Source: Bacteroidales bacterium (GTDB lineage: Bacteria > Bacteroidota > Bacteroidia > Bacteroidales > PUMT01). Taken from it: 10,274 nt of DNA. Shown here piece by piece: positions 1 to 7,121 of this stretch (the first letter of the stretch is position 1; every line of letters starts with the position of its first letter). The notes under the pieces are model-generated. The model saw nothing but the letters and a program-made list of their open reading frames with translations, did not search any database and was not told the DNA's origin. The position numbers and the translations under genes were made by a program. The stretch is taken from contig SLOS01000372.1 of the NCBI GenBank assembly GCA_007132365.1, forward strand, positions 1 through 10,274, given 5' to 3'.

Positions 1-162
1 CTGCATTATCAACACACCCATATTGTAAAATTCAGGGAGTTATTAACTTCAAATCAAATGGAAGATCCACTTCTGGCAGAATTTTTCTCTACTATTACAG
101 GATTCGTTATTGTCATTATCGGTTTAACGATAGCTTTAAAAATAAATTCAGTAACTTTATGA
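1..162 (+). CDS. C-terminal end of an unidentified membrane protein (5' truncated)
   Basis: Frame 1 is open from the window edge to a TGA at 160-162 and gives 53 residues. The first half is polar (LHYQHTHIVKFRELL...). Residues 28 to about 47 (FFSTITGFVIVIIGLTIAL) form a strongly hydrophobic segment long enough for one membrane span, followed by a short polar tail ending NSVTL. The gene starts outside the window, so neither family nor function can be named. An internal ATG at 58 would give a 34-residue peptide, but the frame is open all the way to the edge, so truncation of a longer protein is the simpler reading. It lies 78 bases upstream of the GLUG lipoprotein on the same strand. There is no clear terminator between them, so co-transcription is possible. 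Confidence 0.55.
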   Translation: MHYQHTHIVKFRELLTSNQMEDPLLAEFFSTITGFVIVIIGLTIALKINSVTL

Positions 163-240
163 TATATATAAAATTTTATGCGTTATACTTCATGATAATG
201 CAGGTTAAATTTTTCAGCCTCTGCATAAAATCCGGAAATC

Positions 241-1716
241 ATGAACAAAAAACCTGCCTGGTTTTACCCGTTAACATTTTCAGGATTGATTTTTATTTTT
301 ACACCCGGTTGTGAAAAGGATGAAGACCCCATTGATGAACCTGTTGATGAGCCTGTTGAAACCCCTGCAGAATTCGAGGGAGGGGCAGGCACAAAAACAG
401 ACCCCTGGTTAATTGCTACACCGGAACAACTGGATGATGTCAGAAATTTCCTCAAAAGTCATTTCAAACAAATAGCAGATATAGATCTGAATAGCTTCAG
501 TTCAGGCCGCGGATGGCAACCTGTTGGAGAACAGGAAAAGCCCTTCTCAGGCACTTTTAATGGAAATGGTTATGAAATCACTAACCTGTCAATAAACTCT
601 CCTTTTGGTTATAACATCGGGCTATTTGGAAAAACTGATAACTCGGAGATCAAAAATGTAGTCCTGGTAATAAATAAAATCACAGGATTTACAAATGTTG
701 GGGGGCTTGTTGGCGCTAGCTCATATGGAGACAGATTTATTAATTGTTATACCACGGGAAATGTTCTCGGAGATTACAATATAGGAGGGCTTGTTGGTAA
801 TAATTCAGGAAATATCAATGATTGTAATACCTCGGCAGATATCTATGGTTTCAATGCCGGCGGAATTGCAGGGCTTAACAACGAAGAAGGCAGAATCTAC
901 AATAGCTATGCGACAGGAGATATTTCTGGCTTAAGGGCAGGAGGTCTCGTTGGCATTAATGATGGAGGTTATATCTCAAATTGTCATGCGACAGGAGATG
1001 TTTCCGGTCCGGAATCCGGCGGGCTTGTAGCTACAAATTTACACGAGGGCAACGTAATTAATTGTTATGCCTCAGGAAATATTTCGGGTGATGGTTCCGG
1101 AGGGCTTGTTGGCGTAAATGAAGCGTATATAATTAATTGTTATGCCACAGGAAATATTTCGGGCAATGGTATAGGTGGTCTTGTCGGGATTAACAGGCAT
1201 AGCATCACTAATGGTTATGCCACCGGAGATGCTTCAGGGAACAGGAATATCGGTGGATTAGCCGGGTTTAACACAGATGGGGGAACTATAAGTAATTGCT
1301 ATTCTATTGGAACCGTATCAGGATACGAGCAAGCAGGCGGGCTTATCGGGTTTAATCTTAATGGTGGAGTGATCACAAACTCTTTTGCTGCCGGAGATGT
1401 ATCCGCATATGCATATGCAGGAGGATTTGCCGGTGTAAATGAAGGAGATATAATTAATTGTTACGCAAAAGGAATAGTTTCAGGTGACAGGTATCTCGGA
1501 GGGCTTATTGGAGTGAGCTTCAGATGGAACCATGACGGAAACACTGTATACAGTTATTATGACAAAAACACTACGGGGCAAAATGATACAGGTAAGGGAA
1601 TTCCAAAAACAACGTCTGAAATGATGCAGCAATCCACTTTTGAAACATGGAATTTCACTACTATCTGGAGCATAGATGAGGGTGCCGGTTATCCGTACCT
1701 TCGCTGGAAGGAATAA
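241..1716 (+). CDS. GLUG-repeat surface lipoprotein
   Basis: This is a 491-residue predicted lipoprotein. The N-terminus is a short basic start (MNKK), a hydrophobic stretch and a lipobox-like F-T-P-G-C with the lipid cysteine at 24. The residues after it (C-E-K-D-E-D) fit the Bacteroidota lipoprotein export signal (Lys followed by acidic residues), which suggests it is flipped to the outer face of the outer membrane. An acidic, proline-rich linker (25-45) follows. Residues 46-130 (GGAGTKTDPWLIATPEQL..., FSGTFNGNGY) resemble the region that usually precedes GLUG arrays. Eleven repeats of 25-28 residues begin with GGLVG-like motifs at about 154, 182, 207, 234, 260, 287, 312, 338, 366, 394 and 420, with the pattern GGLVGxN...I.NCYATGxxSG. 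The C-terminal cap is WSIDEGAGYPYLRWKE. GLUG proteins are thought to form a beta-solenoid and are often adhesin- or peptidase-associated; no catalytic domain is visible here. An adhesive or structural surface role is inference. Confidence 0.85.
   Translation: MNKKPAWFYPLTFSGLIFIFTPGCEKDEDPIDEPVDEPVETPAEFEGGAGTKTDPWLIATPEQLDDVRNFLKSHFKQIADIDLNSFSSGRGWQPVGEQEKPFSGTFNGNGYEITNLSINSPFGYNIGLFGKTDNSEIKNVVLVINKITGFTNVGGLVGASSYGDRFINCYTTGNVLGDYNIGGLVGNNSGNINDCNTSADIYGFNAGGIAGLNNEEGRIYNSYATGDISGLRAGGLVGINDGGYISNCHATGDVSGPESGGLVATNLHEGNVINCYASGNISGDGSGGLVGVNEAYIINCYATGNISGNGIGGLVGINRHSITNGYATGDASGNRNIGGLAGFNTDGGTISNCYSIGTVSGYEQAGGLIGFNLNGGVITNSFAAGDVSAYAYAGGFAGVNEGDIINCYAKGIVSGDRYLGGLIGVSFRWNHDGNTVYSYYDKNTTGQNDTGKGIPKTTSEMMQQSTFETWNFTTIWSIDEGAGYPYLRWKE
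700..1578 (+). repeat. Imperfect tandem repeat array encoding GLUG units (about 75-84 bp period)
   Basis: The array encodes eleven GLUG units, with starts spaced 75-84 bases apart and always in frame. Most copies have diverged at the DNA level. Two neighbouring copies are still very similar: a 40-base stretch starting at 1056 recurs at 1131 with only three differences by eye, a shift of exactly 75 bases or 25 codons. That points to a fairly recent unit duplication within the gene. A further partial match to the AATTAATTGTTA core occurs near 1450. Confidence 0.8.
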
Positions 1717-1830
1717 TAGCCTCATAAGATTATGTAAACCCTTACCCCACGTAAAAAAAATTTTGTAAGTGGATTACAGTATTTTGGGTTTTTAAAGTCA
1801 TAATTAATACGTTTAAAAAATAATTTCTTA

Positions 1831-1836
1831 AAAGGA
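1831..1836 (+). promoter_or_regulatory. Shine-Dalgarno-like AAAGGA before the 57-residue regulator
   Basis: AAAGGA lies 7 bases before the ATG at 1844. It is the clearest ribosome-binding site in the window; most other genes here have AT-rich leaders without one. It supports both the reality and the start of the short gene that follows. Confidence 0.55.
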
Positions 1837-1843
1837 CTAAAAT

Positions 1844-2017
1844 ATGGATAATTCAGAGATTATTATTAAAACGCTCAGGGATAATGGGGCTCTTAAATCA
1901 GGCGAGATTGCTGAAAAAACCGGTATCACAAAATCCGAAGTTGATAAAGTTATAAAAAAGCTTATAAGCGGGGGAAAGGTGTTTTCACCAAAACGTTGCT
2001 TTTATGATGTAAAATGA
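1844..2017 (+). CDS. Small winged-helix-like DNA-binding protein (57 aa)
   Basis: This short gene encodes 57 residues starting MDNSEIIIKTLRDNG. Residues 4-15 form a first helix. ALKSGEIAEKTGITKSEVDK (16-35) matches a helix-turn-helix, with the turn at TGITK and the recognition helix SEVDKVIKKLI. SGGKVFSPKRCFYDV (42-56) fits a beta wing (G-K-V-F-S-P, then a second strand). This layout is typical of minimal MarR/ArsR-like winged-helix proteins. A good AAAGGA site sits at the right distance. Its stop overlaps the start of the next gene as ATGA, so translation of the two is probably coupled. No ligand or dimerisation domain is present, so it may bind DNA alone as a dimer or act as a small accessory regulator. 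Its targets are unknown. Its composition (about 37% G+C) matches the upstream gene rather than the downstream one. Confidence 0.75.
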   Translation: MDNSEIIIKTLRDNGALKSGEIAEKTGITKSEVDKVIKKLISGGKVFSPKRCFYDVK

Positions 2018-3153
2018 AGAATCCTTTAATTTACCCGTTATTGATTGCGGTTATTCTGGTTATCTCTTGCGGGTCAGGTCCCCAGACTGCAAAGGAGACC
2101 AGTATCACCAGGGTATATGAGTCCGGCGATTCACATTCCATCCTCTACGATACAGAAAGAAGCCAGGGCAATCTCCTTGTCACCGACCCCGGATCACACT
2201 ATATCATCCTCTACCAAACCAGCGGCAATGAGTGGCTCATAGCGGAGAAATCGCCCTCCCGGCCGGGGAAAGGAAGAGTAGAAACTACTCACCACCTGTT
2301 CTTCATCCCCGAAAGGAAGCATATAGATATTGAGACACTGCACCCGGCTCTCTCATCATACGGGATCTGGTTCGAAGAGGAAAACGGAAACTTTTTTCTC
2401 GTTGCATTCCTGAAGGGATCGGCCGAAACGGTCTCCCTGCCACTCTACACGTTGCTGAAAGGTGAACTGCCCGAAATAGTTGTCCCGGACCAACACAAGT
2501 CTCCCGCCACTGACGATCCCTCCGACCCCGTTGCCGAAACTCAGTTTGGTGCCGTAAAGACGAATAATGATGCCGTCGTGCTGGAGCTGATGCTTGGTGC
2601 CATGGAGCACCCTGACGGGGAAGCACTGGTACCATTTCTAACAGAGGATGGGCTGAAAATGAACAGTATTATCTCCTATACCGCACGTAACGGCAAGCTT
2701 TACATAGTGGAATCGATCCGGTTCAGGGTGCTGGTTTACGACTACGAAGGCAATTTTCTGCGGACTGTAAACTATCCAGAGTCACTTCCAGGCGGCGGTG
2801 GCAAAATCAACGTCCTTGATATTGCCACCGACAGCGAGTTTCTTTACCTCCTATCCACCGGCGATAACGCTGTATATGTTATTGATGCCGAAACCGGAGA
2901 TATAGCAGCAATAATCGAGGAGGTCGGGGGACAGATAGCAGGGCCGTTTACACTCAAAATAGTTGACCCCGCAGGAAAAGAGCTCTACTCCCTCCTGACA
3001 TCTTTCTGGGATGGTGGAGGTCCCATTACCAGGAGGGTGGTGGTGACCACGGATGGTGAGGTGTTCGATGCATATTACGATGGAGATGCCTTCAGGGACC
3101 TCGAAGAGGAGGGGCTGAAAGTTACAAAACTAATTGTCAGGCGACTGAAATAG
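2014..3153 (+). CDS. Lipoprotein with beta-propeller-like repeats, function unknown
   Basis: A 379-residue lipoprotein with signal peptide MKNPLIYPLLIAVILVISC (lipobox V-I-S-C, Cys19). The residues after the cysteine (GSGPQ) lack the acidic surface-export signal, so it may stay on the periplasmic face. I recognise no named family. The C-terminal half has paired strands of the NHL/WD-like beta-propeller type: NGKLYIVESIRFRVLVYDYEG (226-246) and SEFLYLLSTGDNAVYVIDAETG (274-295), each ending in the aromatic-D-x-E/G turn common in such blades. The N-terminal half (30-150) also shows repeated strand pairs. Residues 157-175 form a low-complexity linker rich in P, D and S. There is no Shine-Dalgarno site; the ATG overlaps the stop of the small regulator, which suggests coupled translation. 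G+C is about 53% by line counts, clearly above all neighbours, and suggests a different origin or strong codon bias. Confidence 0.75.
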   Translation: MKNPLIYPLLIAVILVISCGSGPQTAKETSITRVYESGDSHSILYDTERSQGNLLVTDPGSHYIILYQTSGNEWLIAEKSPSRPGKGRVETTHHLFFIPERKHIDIETLHPALSSYGIWFEEENGNFFLVAFLKGSAETVSLPLYTLLKGELPEIVVPDQHKSPATDDPSDPVAETQFGAVKTNNDAVVLELMLGAMEHPDGEALVPFLTEDGLKMNSIISYTARNGKLYIVESIRFRVLVYDYEGNFLRTVNYPESLPGGGGKINVLDIATDSEFLYLLSTGDNAVYVIDAETGDIAAIIEEVGGQIAGPFTLKIVDPAGKELYSLLTSFWDGGGPITRRVVVTTDGEVFDAYYDGDAFRDLEEEGLKVTKLIVRRLK

Positions 3154-3306
3154 TGGTGAGCGGGGATTATAAATTCATTCCCTGTCTGGCAAGAAGCAGG
3201 TTTGGCTCATTGATCATTTATTTGTAATTTTCAGTCGGTTGATGGCAGATATCTTTAGGGTCAAAAGGAAGTAACCATTTTTTTTATTACCCAATAATAA
3301 AACACT

Positions 3307-4668
3307 ATGACTACAGCAATCATTCTGGCAGCCGGAGAAGGAAGTAAAATATGGCCCTATGCAACCATAAGGCCCAAACCTCTTATTCCTGTCTCAAATA
3401 AACCGATCATCTCATTTCTGGTTGATCAACTCAGATCTGTTGGTGTTGAACGGATTCGCATTGCTGCAGGTGAACATTATCAGCAATATGCAAATTATTT
3501 CAGGCACCATCCTTATGTCGAGCTTATACATGTTGTAAAAACAAGTGGTACCGCAGACACTCTTTATAAGGCAATGGAAGGTGTGGACGAAGAATGGATT
3601 ACGGTGCTTTACGGAGACTGTATAATGCATGAGGAAGATCTTTCCCGTTTGGTTGCCAGCGATCAGGCTGCTGCACTGCTTAACACCCACAGGGAGACTT
3701 CAAGAAACCATATCGGCTGTTCTGTTGAAAATGGAATGATATCAGCCATTATAGGGCATTCGCGTGAGGATACAACACATCATTTTTTAGGGTTTAAATT
3801 GCCTTCAGGATTTAAGCAAAACCTTTCCACTGCATCAAATCTGTTTCGAAATGTTGAAGTGGGCATGATGGTACCTGATGAATGCTTTCTGGAGGCTGCC
3901 CTGGTTGATTACCAAAACGACGGAAACAGCATTGCAGCCATTATAGCCCAGTCGCCTGCATTTGACATAGACAAACCGTGGCACATTTTAGATGCAAACA
4001 CATATACAAACAGTCAAATCTGCAATTCATTCAAGGAAAATATACTGGAAGAAGGAGCTTCAATTGATCCCTCTGCATATATTTCAGGAAATGTAAGGTT
4101 AGGAAAAAATTCCACTATAGGCAAAAATGTAATTATTGAAGGCAATATCTGGGTGGGAAATAATACCGAGATCAAGCATGGTGCGATACTGAAAGGCAAC
4201 AATGTTATTGGTGATCATTGTGAGATAAGTTATTCATGCTTCATTGAACGCAACAGTACCGTGGGTGATGGCAGTAAAGTTCTTCATGGTGCTGAACTCT
4301 CAGGAATTGTATTTAAGGGTGTATATCTGTATCACTACATGGAAATTGCCGGAATCGTAGGAGAAAATACGGATCTGGGGGCGGGAACAGTATGCGGTTC
4401 CCTTCGTTTTGATGATGGATTGGCTCCACAGAAAGTAAAGGGCCGATGGGAGTACGTGACACCACAATATCTGGCTAATGCTTGTTATATAGGTGATTAT
4501 GCGCGGACCGGCATAAATTCCATGTTGCTTCCCGGAGTAAAGACCGGAGCGAAAAGTCTGGTTGGCCCGGGTGTGATACTGGAAAATGATCTTGGTGATA
4601 ACAAGATCATTCTGACCAGACAGGAGACCATAGTAAAGGACTGGGATTACAACCGGTACGGGTGGTAG
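3307..4668 (+). CDS. Sugar-phosphate nucleotidyltransferase with C-terminal left-handed beta-helix (GlmU-like two-domain enzyme)
   Basis: A 453-residue cytoplasmic enzyme. Residues 4-28 carry the nucleotidyltransferase signature LAAGEGSKIWP...RPKPLIP, the loop that binds the nucleoside triphosphate; Lys24 sits in the conserved P-K-P. GTA at 81-83 and YGDC at 102-105 match the base-binding and metal-binding (Asp104) positions of the family. DIDKPWHILDAN (220-231) is the usual end of the transferase domain in GlmU-like and archaeal two-domain enzymes. From about 252 to 430, hexapeptide repeats (IDPSAYISGNVRLGKNSTIG... and VGENTDLGAGTV...) build a left-handed beta-helix, which in relatives is an acyl/acetyltransferase or oligomerisation domain. 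The expected product is an NDP-sugar such as UDP-GlcNAc or a dTDP-sugar; the substrate cannot be read from sequence. The loop has S-K where most relatives have T-R. It stands alone, with 153 bases free upstream and a convergent gene downstream. Confidence 0.82.
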   Translation: MTTAIILAAGEGSKIWPYATIRPKPLIPVSNKPIISFLVDQLRSVGVERIRIAAGEHYQQYANYFRHHPYVELIHVVKTSGTADTLYKAMEGVDEEWITVLYGDCIMHEEDLSRLVASDQAAALLNTHRETSRNHIGCSVENGMISAIIGHSREDTTHHFLGFKLPSGFKQNLSTASNLFRNVEVGMMVPDECFLEAALVDYQNDGNSIAAIIAQSPAFDIDKPWHILDANTYTNSQICNSFKENILEEGASIDPSAYISGNVRLGKNSTIGKNVIIEGNIWVGNNTEIKHGAILKGNNVIGDHCEISYSCFIERNSTVGDGSKVLHGAELSGIVFKGVYLYHYMEIAGIVGENTDLGAGTVCGSLRFDDGLAPQKVKGRWEYVTPQYLANACYIGDYARTGINSMLLPGVKTGAKSLVGPGVILENDLGDNKIILTRQETIVKDWDYNRYGW

Positions 4669-4705
4669 CTATTTACCGTCAGCAATTATCACTTTCCTGA
4701 GCACT

Positions 4706-4730
4706 CATAGCATCCAATACAGGATGTATG
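4706..4730. terminator. Hairpin between convergent genes (possible bidirectional terminator)
   Basis: CATA-G-CATCC at 4706-4715 pairs with GGATGTATG at 4722-4730: nine base pairs with one bulged G and a 6-base AATACA loop. It lies in the 71-base gap between the convergent nucleotidyltransferase and MFS genes, where a shared terminator is expected. No T-run follows on either strand, so intrinsic termination is not certain. Confidence 0.35.
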
Positions 4731-4739
4731 CCTGACAAA

Positions 4740-5948
4740 TTATTCTGAAGGAACATTTGTGGTTTTTCTGCGAAAGATAAGCAGCAACAAGGCCAGAAAG
4801 GATGATCCCATGCAAAAACCCATTAATGTCATAACTGAATAATTCTGTATAATAAAACCGCCAACAGTCCCCCCTATTATGATTGTTAAACTCAACAAAA
4901 CTGCATCACTGATTGTTAATGCAGATGTCTGCAGGTTTTTTGGAGCGATACTGAATATATACTTTCGGAGTGATGTGAGCATCAATCCGAATGCCATTCC
5001 ATGGATAACAGATGACAAAATAACCACCTGCGGACTTCTGAAATAGAGGATCAGCCCGAAACGAAGCAAGTACACCAGCACTGCCCATATCATCATGTTT
5101 TTTGGCGGATATCTACTTAATAGCCAGACAGATATAAACATAGCAGGAATTTCGGATCCTGCATCCACTAAATAAGTAAACCCCAGGTTTATTACTGTCC
5201 CTCCGGTATCTTTTACGATCAATCCAAGATAATTGTAGGTTGTTTGCACACCCAGAAAAAGCAGGAATATAACTAAAAGTATATGCAGATAGTCAGAATT
5301 GGCGAAAAGCTTTTTATATGCTTTTAATGGTGTGAGATAATCTGCTGATCTCTTATCCTGTGCTGAACCAACAGGTATGTCAGGTATCCGGAAAGCTACA
5401 ATAATTAATACGACAGCGTTTATTGTTGCCAGAAAATACATCATATTCCATCCCAGCCGGGTTATAAACCATGCAGTAATAAGCCCTGAAGTAGCCCATC
5501 CAAGGGAACCAAATGCCCTTATTTTACCGTAAACATGTTCGGCATCGTGGTGGCTGAGATGTTTCAGGCACCACGAATCCAGCATCGGCCCGATAGGTTG
5601 TTGCAGAAACCCAATAAAAGCTATTGATATATAAATCCATACTATATTTCTTTGAAAGGGAAAAGAGATCAGTATTAATCCTAAAAGGAAAGAACCCATC
5701 ATTACCGGCCATCGAATACTTCGCATTTTATCACTGATATATCCAAATACATTCTGGCCAACCAGGGCGCTGAAGGTATAAAGTGACATCATTACACCAA
5801 TCTGTGCTATGCTGATCCTGTTGAGGTCTTCGAAATATATGACATAGTAACCAAGAAACGCAGCGGATAATGCCCAGTAGAAGTATATTGCCAGCCGGAA
5901 GCGGATAATGATCTGTTTCAGGGGTAATGTTGAAGTAAGCATGTTCAT
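4740..5948 (-). CDS. MFS transporter, LacY-like / MFS_1_like type, probable sugar importer
   Basis: A 402-residue inner-membrane protein with about twelve hydrophobic segments. From the ATG at 5948, residues 69-74 (GYISDK) are the motif-A loop between helices 2 and 3. Residues 140-151 (YGKIRAFGSLGW) match the conserved loop of the LacY-like / 3-phenylpropionate transporter / nucleoside symporter group, with the central hydrophilic loop near 190-212. The C-terminus is short and charged (RRKTTNVPSE). The frame can be extended to a TTG at 5990, which would overlap the end of the LacI gene by 17 bases. That adds 14 residues with no better ribosome site, so I prefer the ATG at 5948 (or the second ATG at 5942), 25 bases after the regulator's stop. 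It lies downstream of and in operon with the LacI gene, opposite a secreted hexosaminidase. Import of an N-acetylhexosamine or a short oligosaccharide by proton symport is inferred from this context. Confidence 0.82.
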   Translation of the reverse strand: MNMLTSTLPLKQIIIRFRLAIYFYWALSAAFLGYYVIYFEDLNRISIAQIGVMMSLYTFSALVGQNVFGYISDKMRSIRWPVMMGSFLLGLILISFPFQRNIVWIYISIAFIGFLQQPIGPMLDSWCLKHLSHHDAEHVYGKIRAFGSLGWATSGLITAWFITRLGWNMMYFLATINAVVLIIVAFRIPDIPVGSAQDKRSADYLTPLKAYKKLFANSDYLHILLVIFLLFLGVQTTYNYLGLIVKDTGGTVINLGFTYLVDAGSEIPAMFISVWLLSRYPPKNMMIWAVLVYLLRFGLILYFRSPQVVILSSVIHGMAFGLMLTSLRKYIFSIAPKNLQTSALTISDAVLLSLTIIIGGTVGGFIIQNYSVMTLMGFCMGSSFLALLLLIFRRKTTNVPSE

Positions 5949-5973
5949 TGATTGAATTATTGGAAAAGTTAAT

Positions 5974-6999
5974 TTAAATATAAGATACAAGGTTTTCTCT
6001 GGTTATGATCTCAATGGGGGAAAGAGGTTCTTTATCAGAGATCTCTCTAAATACCATATAGTCAATAAACGTATTCAGGCTCTGAATGGCCTGCCGGCGG
6101 GGATTCTGATTTATTAAGAAATCAATGTAACCCTCCTGCAAAAGGTCAATGTTCTTTTTTATCAAATCAAAACCTACAAGTTTAACATTTTGGATTTTCC
6201 GGTTTTTCAAAAAATATCCGACCAGGTATGCCTTTGATGTACTGACAAATATCCCTGAAACAGGGTTGGTATTAAATATTCTTTCAAGTTGATTATCAAA
6301 TTTTTTCCGGCTGTCGATACAATAGCATAAATAACCTCTGTTCCCAGAGGTATCTTTCAGAAAGTCAATAAACCCCTGTTCCTTTTCAATCATGTGCGGC
6401 GAGTTGTTCAGCAGTTCATCGAAATGAAAGATGACAAACTTCCCCTGGGGACTGCTGATCATGGTCAGTAACTGGGCAGCCAGCTTTCCGCTCTGGTAGG
6501 AATTGGTGCCGATGAAACTGAACGGGTTGGTGCCGGGAAGCATGACATCGAACATAACCACCGGAATGGAGGCTTTTGTGCACTGGTGATAAAGGGACTT
6601 CCCTTCATCAAGATAGTTGGGCGCCATGATCAGTCCATCAGGTTTTTCCCTCAGAATCTGTTCCGAGTACCTACTGAATAACTTCTGGTTTTTCAGTGAA
6701 TAAAAATAGGGTTTTATAAAAATCCCGTGTTGCTCAGCCTTCATCAACTGGCTTTCAAAACCTTCCCAGGCCTGCTGCCAGTATTCATCTTCTGTTGGTT
6801 TAGGAACAAGCAGGGCAATGGAGATTTTTTTCATTTTTTTTAAAGACCTTGCAATAAGGTTCGGCCTGTAATCATGTAATTTGATAATATCAACTATTCT
6901 CTGCCTTGTCTCAGCTGATACCCTTCCCCGGTCGTGCAGCACCCTGTCTACTGTTCCGATTGATACACCAGCCTGCTTCGCAATTTCTTTTATCCCCAT
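5974..6999 (-). CDS. LacI-family transcriptional regulator with periplasmic-binding-protein-like sensor domain
   Basis: A 341-residue regulator. Residues 3-28 (IKEIAKQAGVSIGTVDRVLH then DRGRVS) form the LacI helix-turn-helix, in the variant with GTVDRVLH that is common in Bacteroidota. RPNLIARSL (45-53) is the hinge-helix region that inserts in the minor groove. From about 58 on is a type-1 periplasmic-binding fold: KISIALLVP starts it, LIMAPN is near 123-128, FDVMLPG near 150-156, and VGFDLIKKNIDLLQEGYIDF followed by INQNPRRQA near 275-303 is the conserved ligand-proximal C-terminal segment. The inducer is probably a sugar, by family. Family members usually start just before the helix-turn-helix, so I chose the ATG at 6999. 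An ATG at 7017 adds six residues coded across a run of ten T. It is divergent from the hexosaminidase gene and upstream of the MFS gene, so it likely controls both, and itself. Confidence 0.87.
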   Translation of the reverse strand: MGIKEIAKQAGVSIGTVDRVLHDRGRVSAETRQRIVDIIKLHDYRPNLIARSLKKMKKISIALLVPKPTEDEYWQQAWEGFESQLMKAEQHGIFIKPYFYSLKNQKLFSRYSEQILREKPDGLIMAPNYLDEGKSLYHQCTKASIPVVMFDVMLPGTNPFSFIGTNSYQSGKLAAQLLTMISSPQGKFVIFHFDELLNNSPHMIEKEQGFIDFLKDTSGNRGYLCYCIDSRKKFDNQLERIFNTNPVSGIFVSTSKAYLVGYFLKNRKIQNVKLVGFDLIKKNIDLLQEGYIDFLINQNPRRQAIQSLNTFIDYMVFREISDKEPLSPIEIITRENLVSYI

Positions 7000-7049
7000 T
7001 TCTAAAAAAAAAATCATTAACAGGGAGTAAATATAAAAAATATCTATAT

Positions 7050-7063
7050 TTACGTGTACGTAA
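7050..7063. promoter_or_regulatory. Candidate LacI-type operator in the divergent intergenic region
   Basis: TTACGTGTACGTAA consists of two perfect 6-base inverted arms (TTACGT / ACGTAA) around a GT centre. It lies 51 bases upstream of the regulator's preferred start and 58 bases upstream of the hexosaminidase ATG, in the only divergent promoter region of the window. LacI-family dimers bind short palindromes of this size, and autoregulated divergent genes are common in the family. The assignment rests on position and symmetry only. No clear Bacteroidota -33/-7 promoter (TTTG...TAnnTTTG) could be placed on either side. Confidence 0.5.
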
Positions 7064-7121
7064 CCGCAAAATAAGTTTGATTTTTTTTACATTATATTAT
7101 AAACCCAAAAGCCTTACTATT

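Noticed and set aside
700..1578. Regularly spaced repeats that could suggest a CRISPR array
   Set aside because: The period of 75-84 bases varies in multiples of three, repeats and spacers are both coding, and the protein repeats are plain GLUG units.
1736..1791. Nested inverted repeats (AAACCC / GGGTTT around CTTAC / GTAAG) after the GLUG gene, followed by a few T
   Set aside because: The arms are only 5-6 bases and overlap each other, and the loops are long and AT-rich. It is too weak to call a terminator.
1844..3153. Regulator plus lipoprotein as a toxin-antitoxin pair
   Set aside because: The second protein is a 379-residue exported lipoprotein with propeller-like strands, not a small cytoplasmic toxin.
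3154..3306. Search for a promoter or RNA element before the nucleotidyltransferase gene
   Set aside because: A TTTG at 3221 and a TATCTTTA at 3250 resemble Bacteroidota promoter boxes, but the 25-base spacing is longer than the usual 19-21. No stable hairpin was seen.
5949..5990. TTG start at 5990 for the MFS gene
   Set aside because: It would overlap the regulator's end by 17 bases, uses a rare start codon and has no ribosome site. ATGs at 5948 and 5942 fit the usual short N-terminus before the first helix.
6906..7121. Extension of the GH20 frame 72 residues upstream
   Set aside because: This part overlaps the helix-turn-helix-coding end of the LacI gene, crosses the candidate operator and has no secreted-protein character. 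The lipoprotein signal peptide starts at the ATG at 7122.
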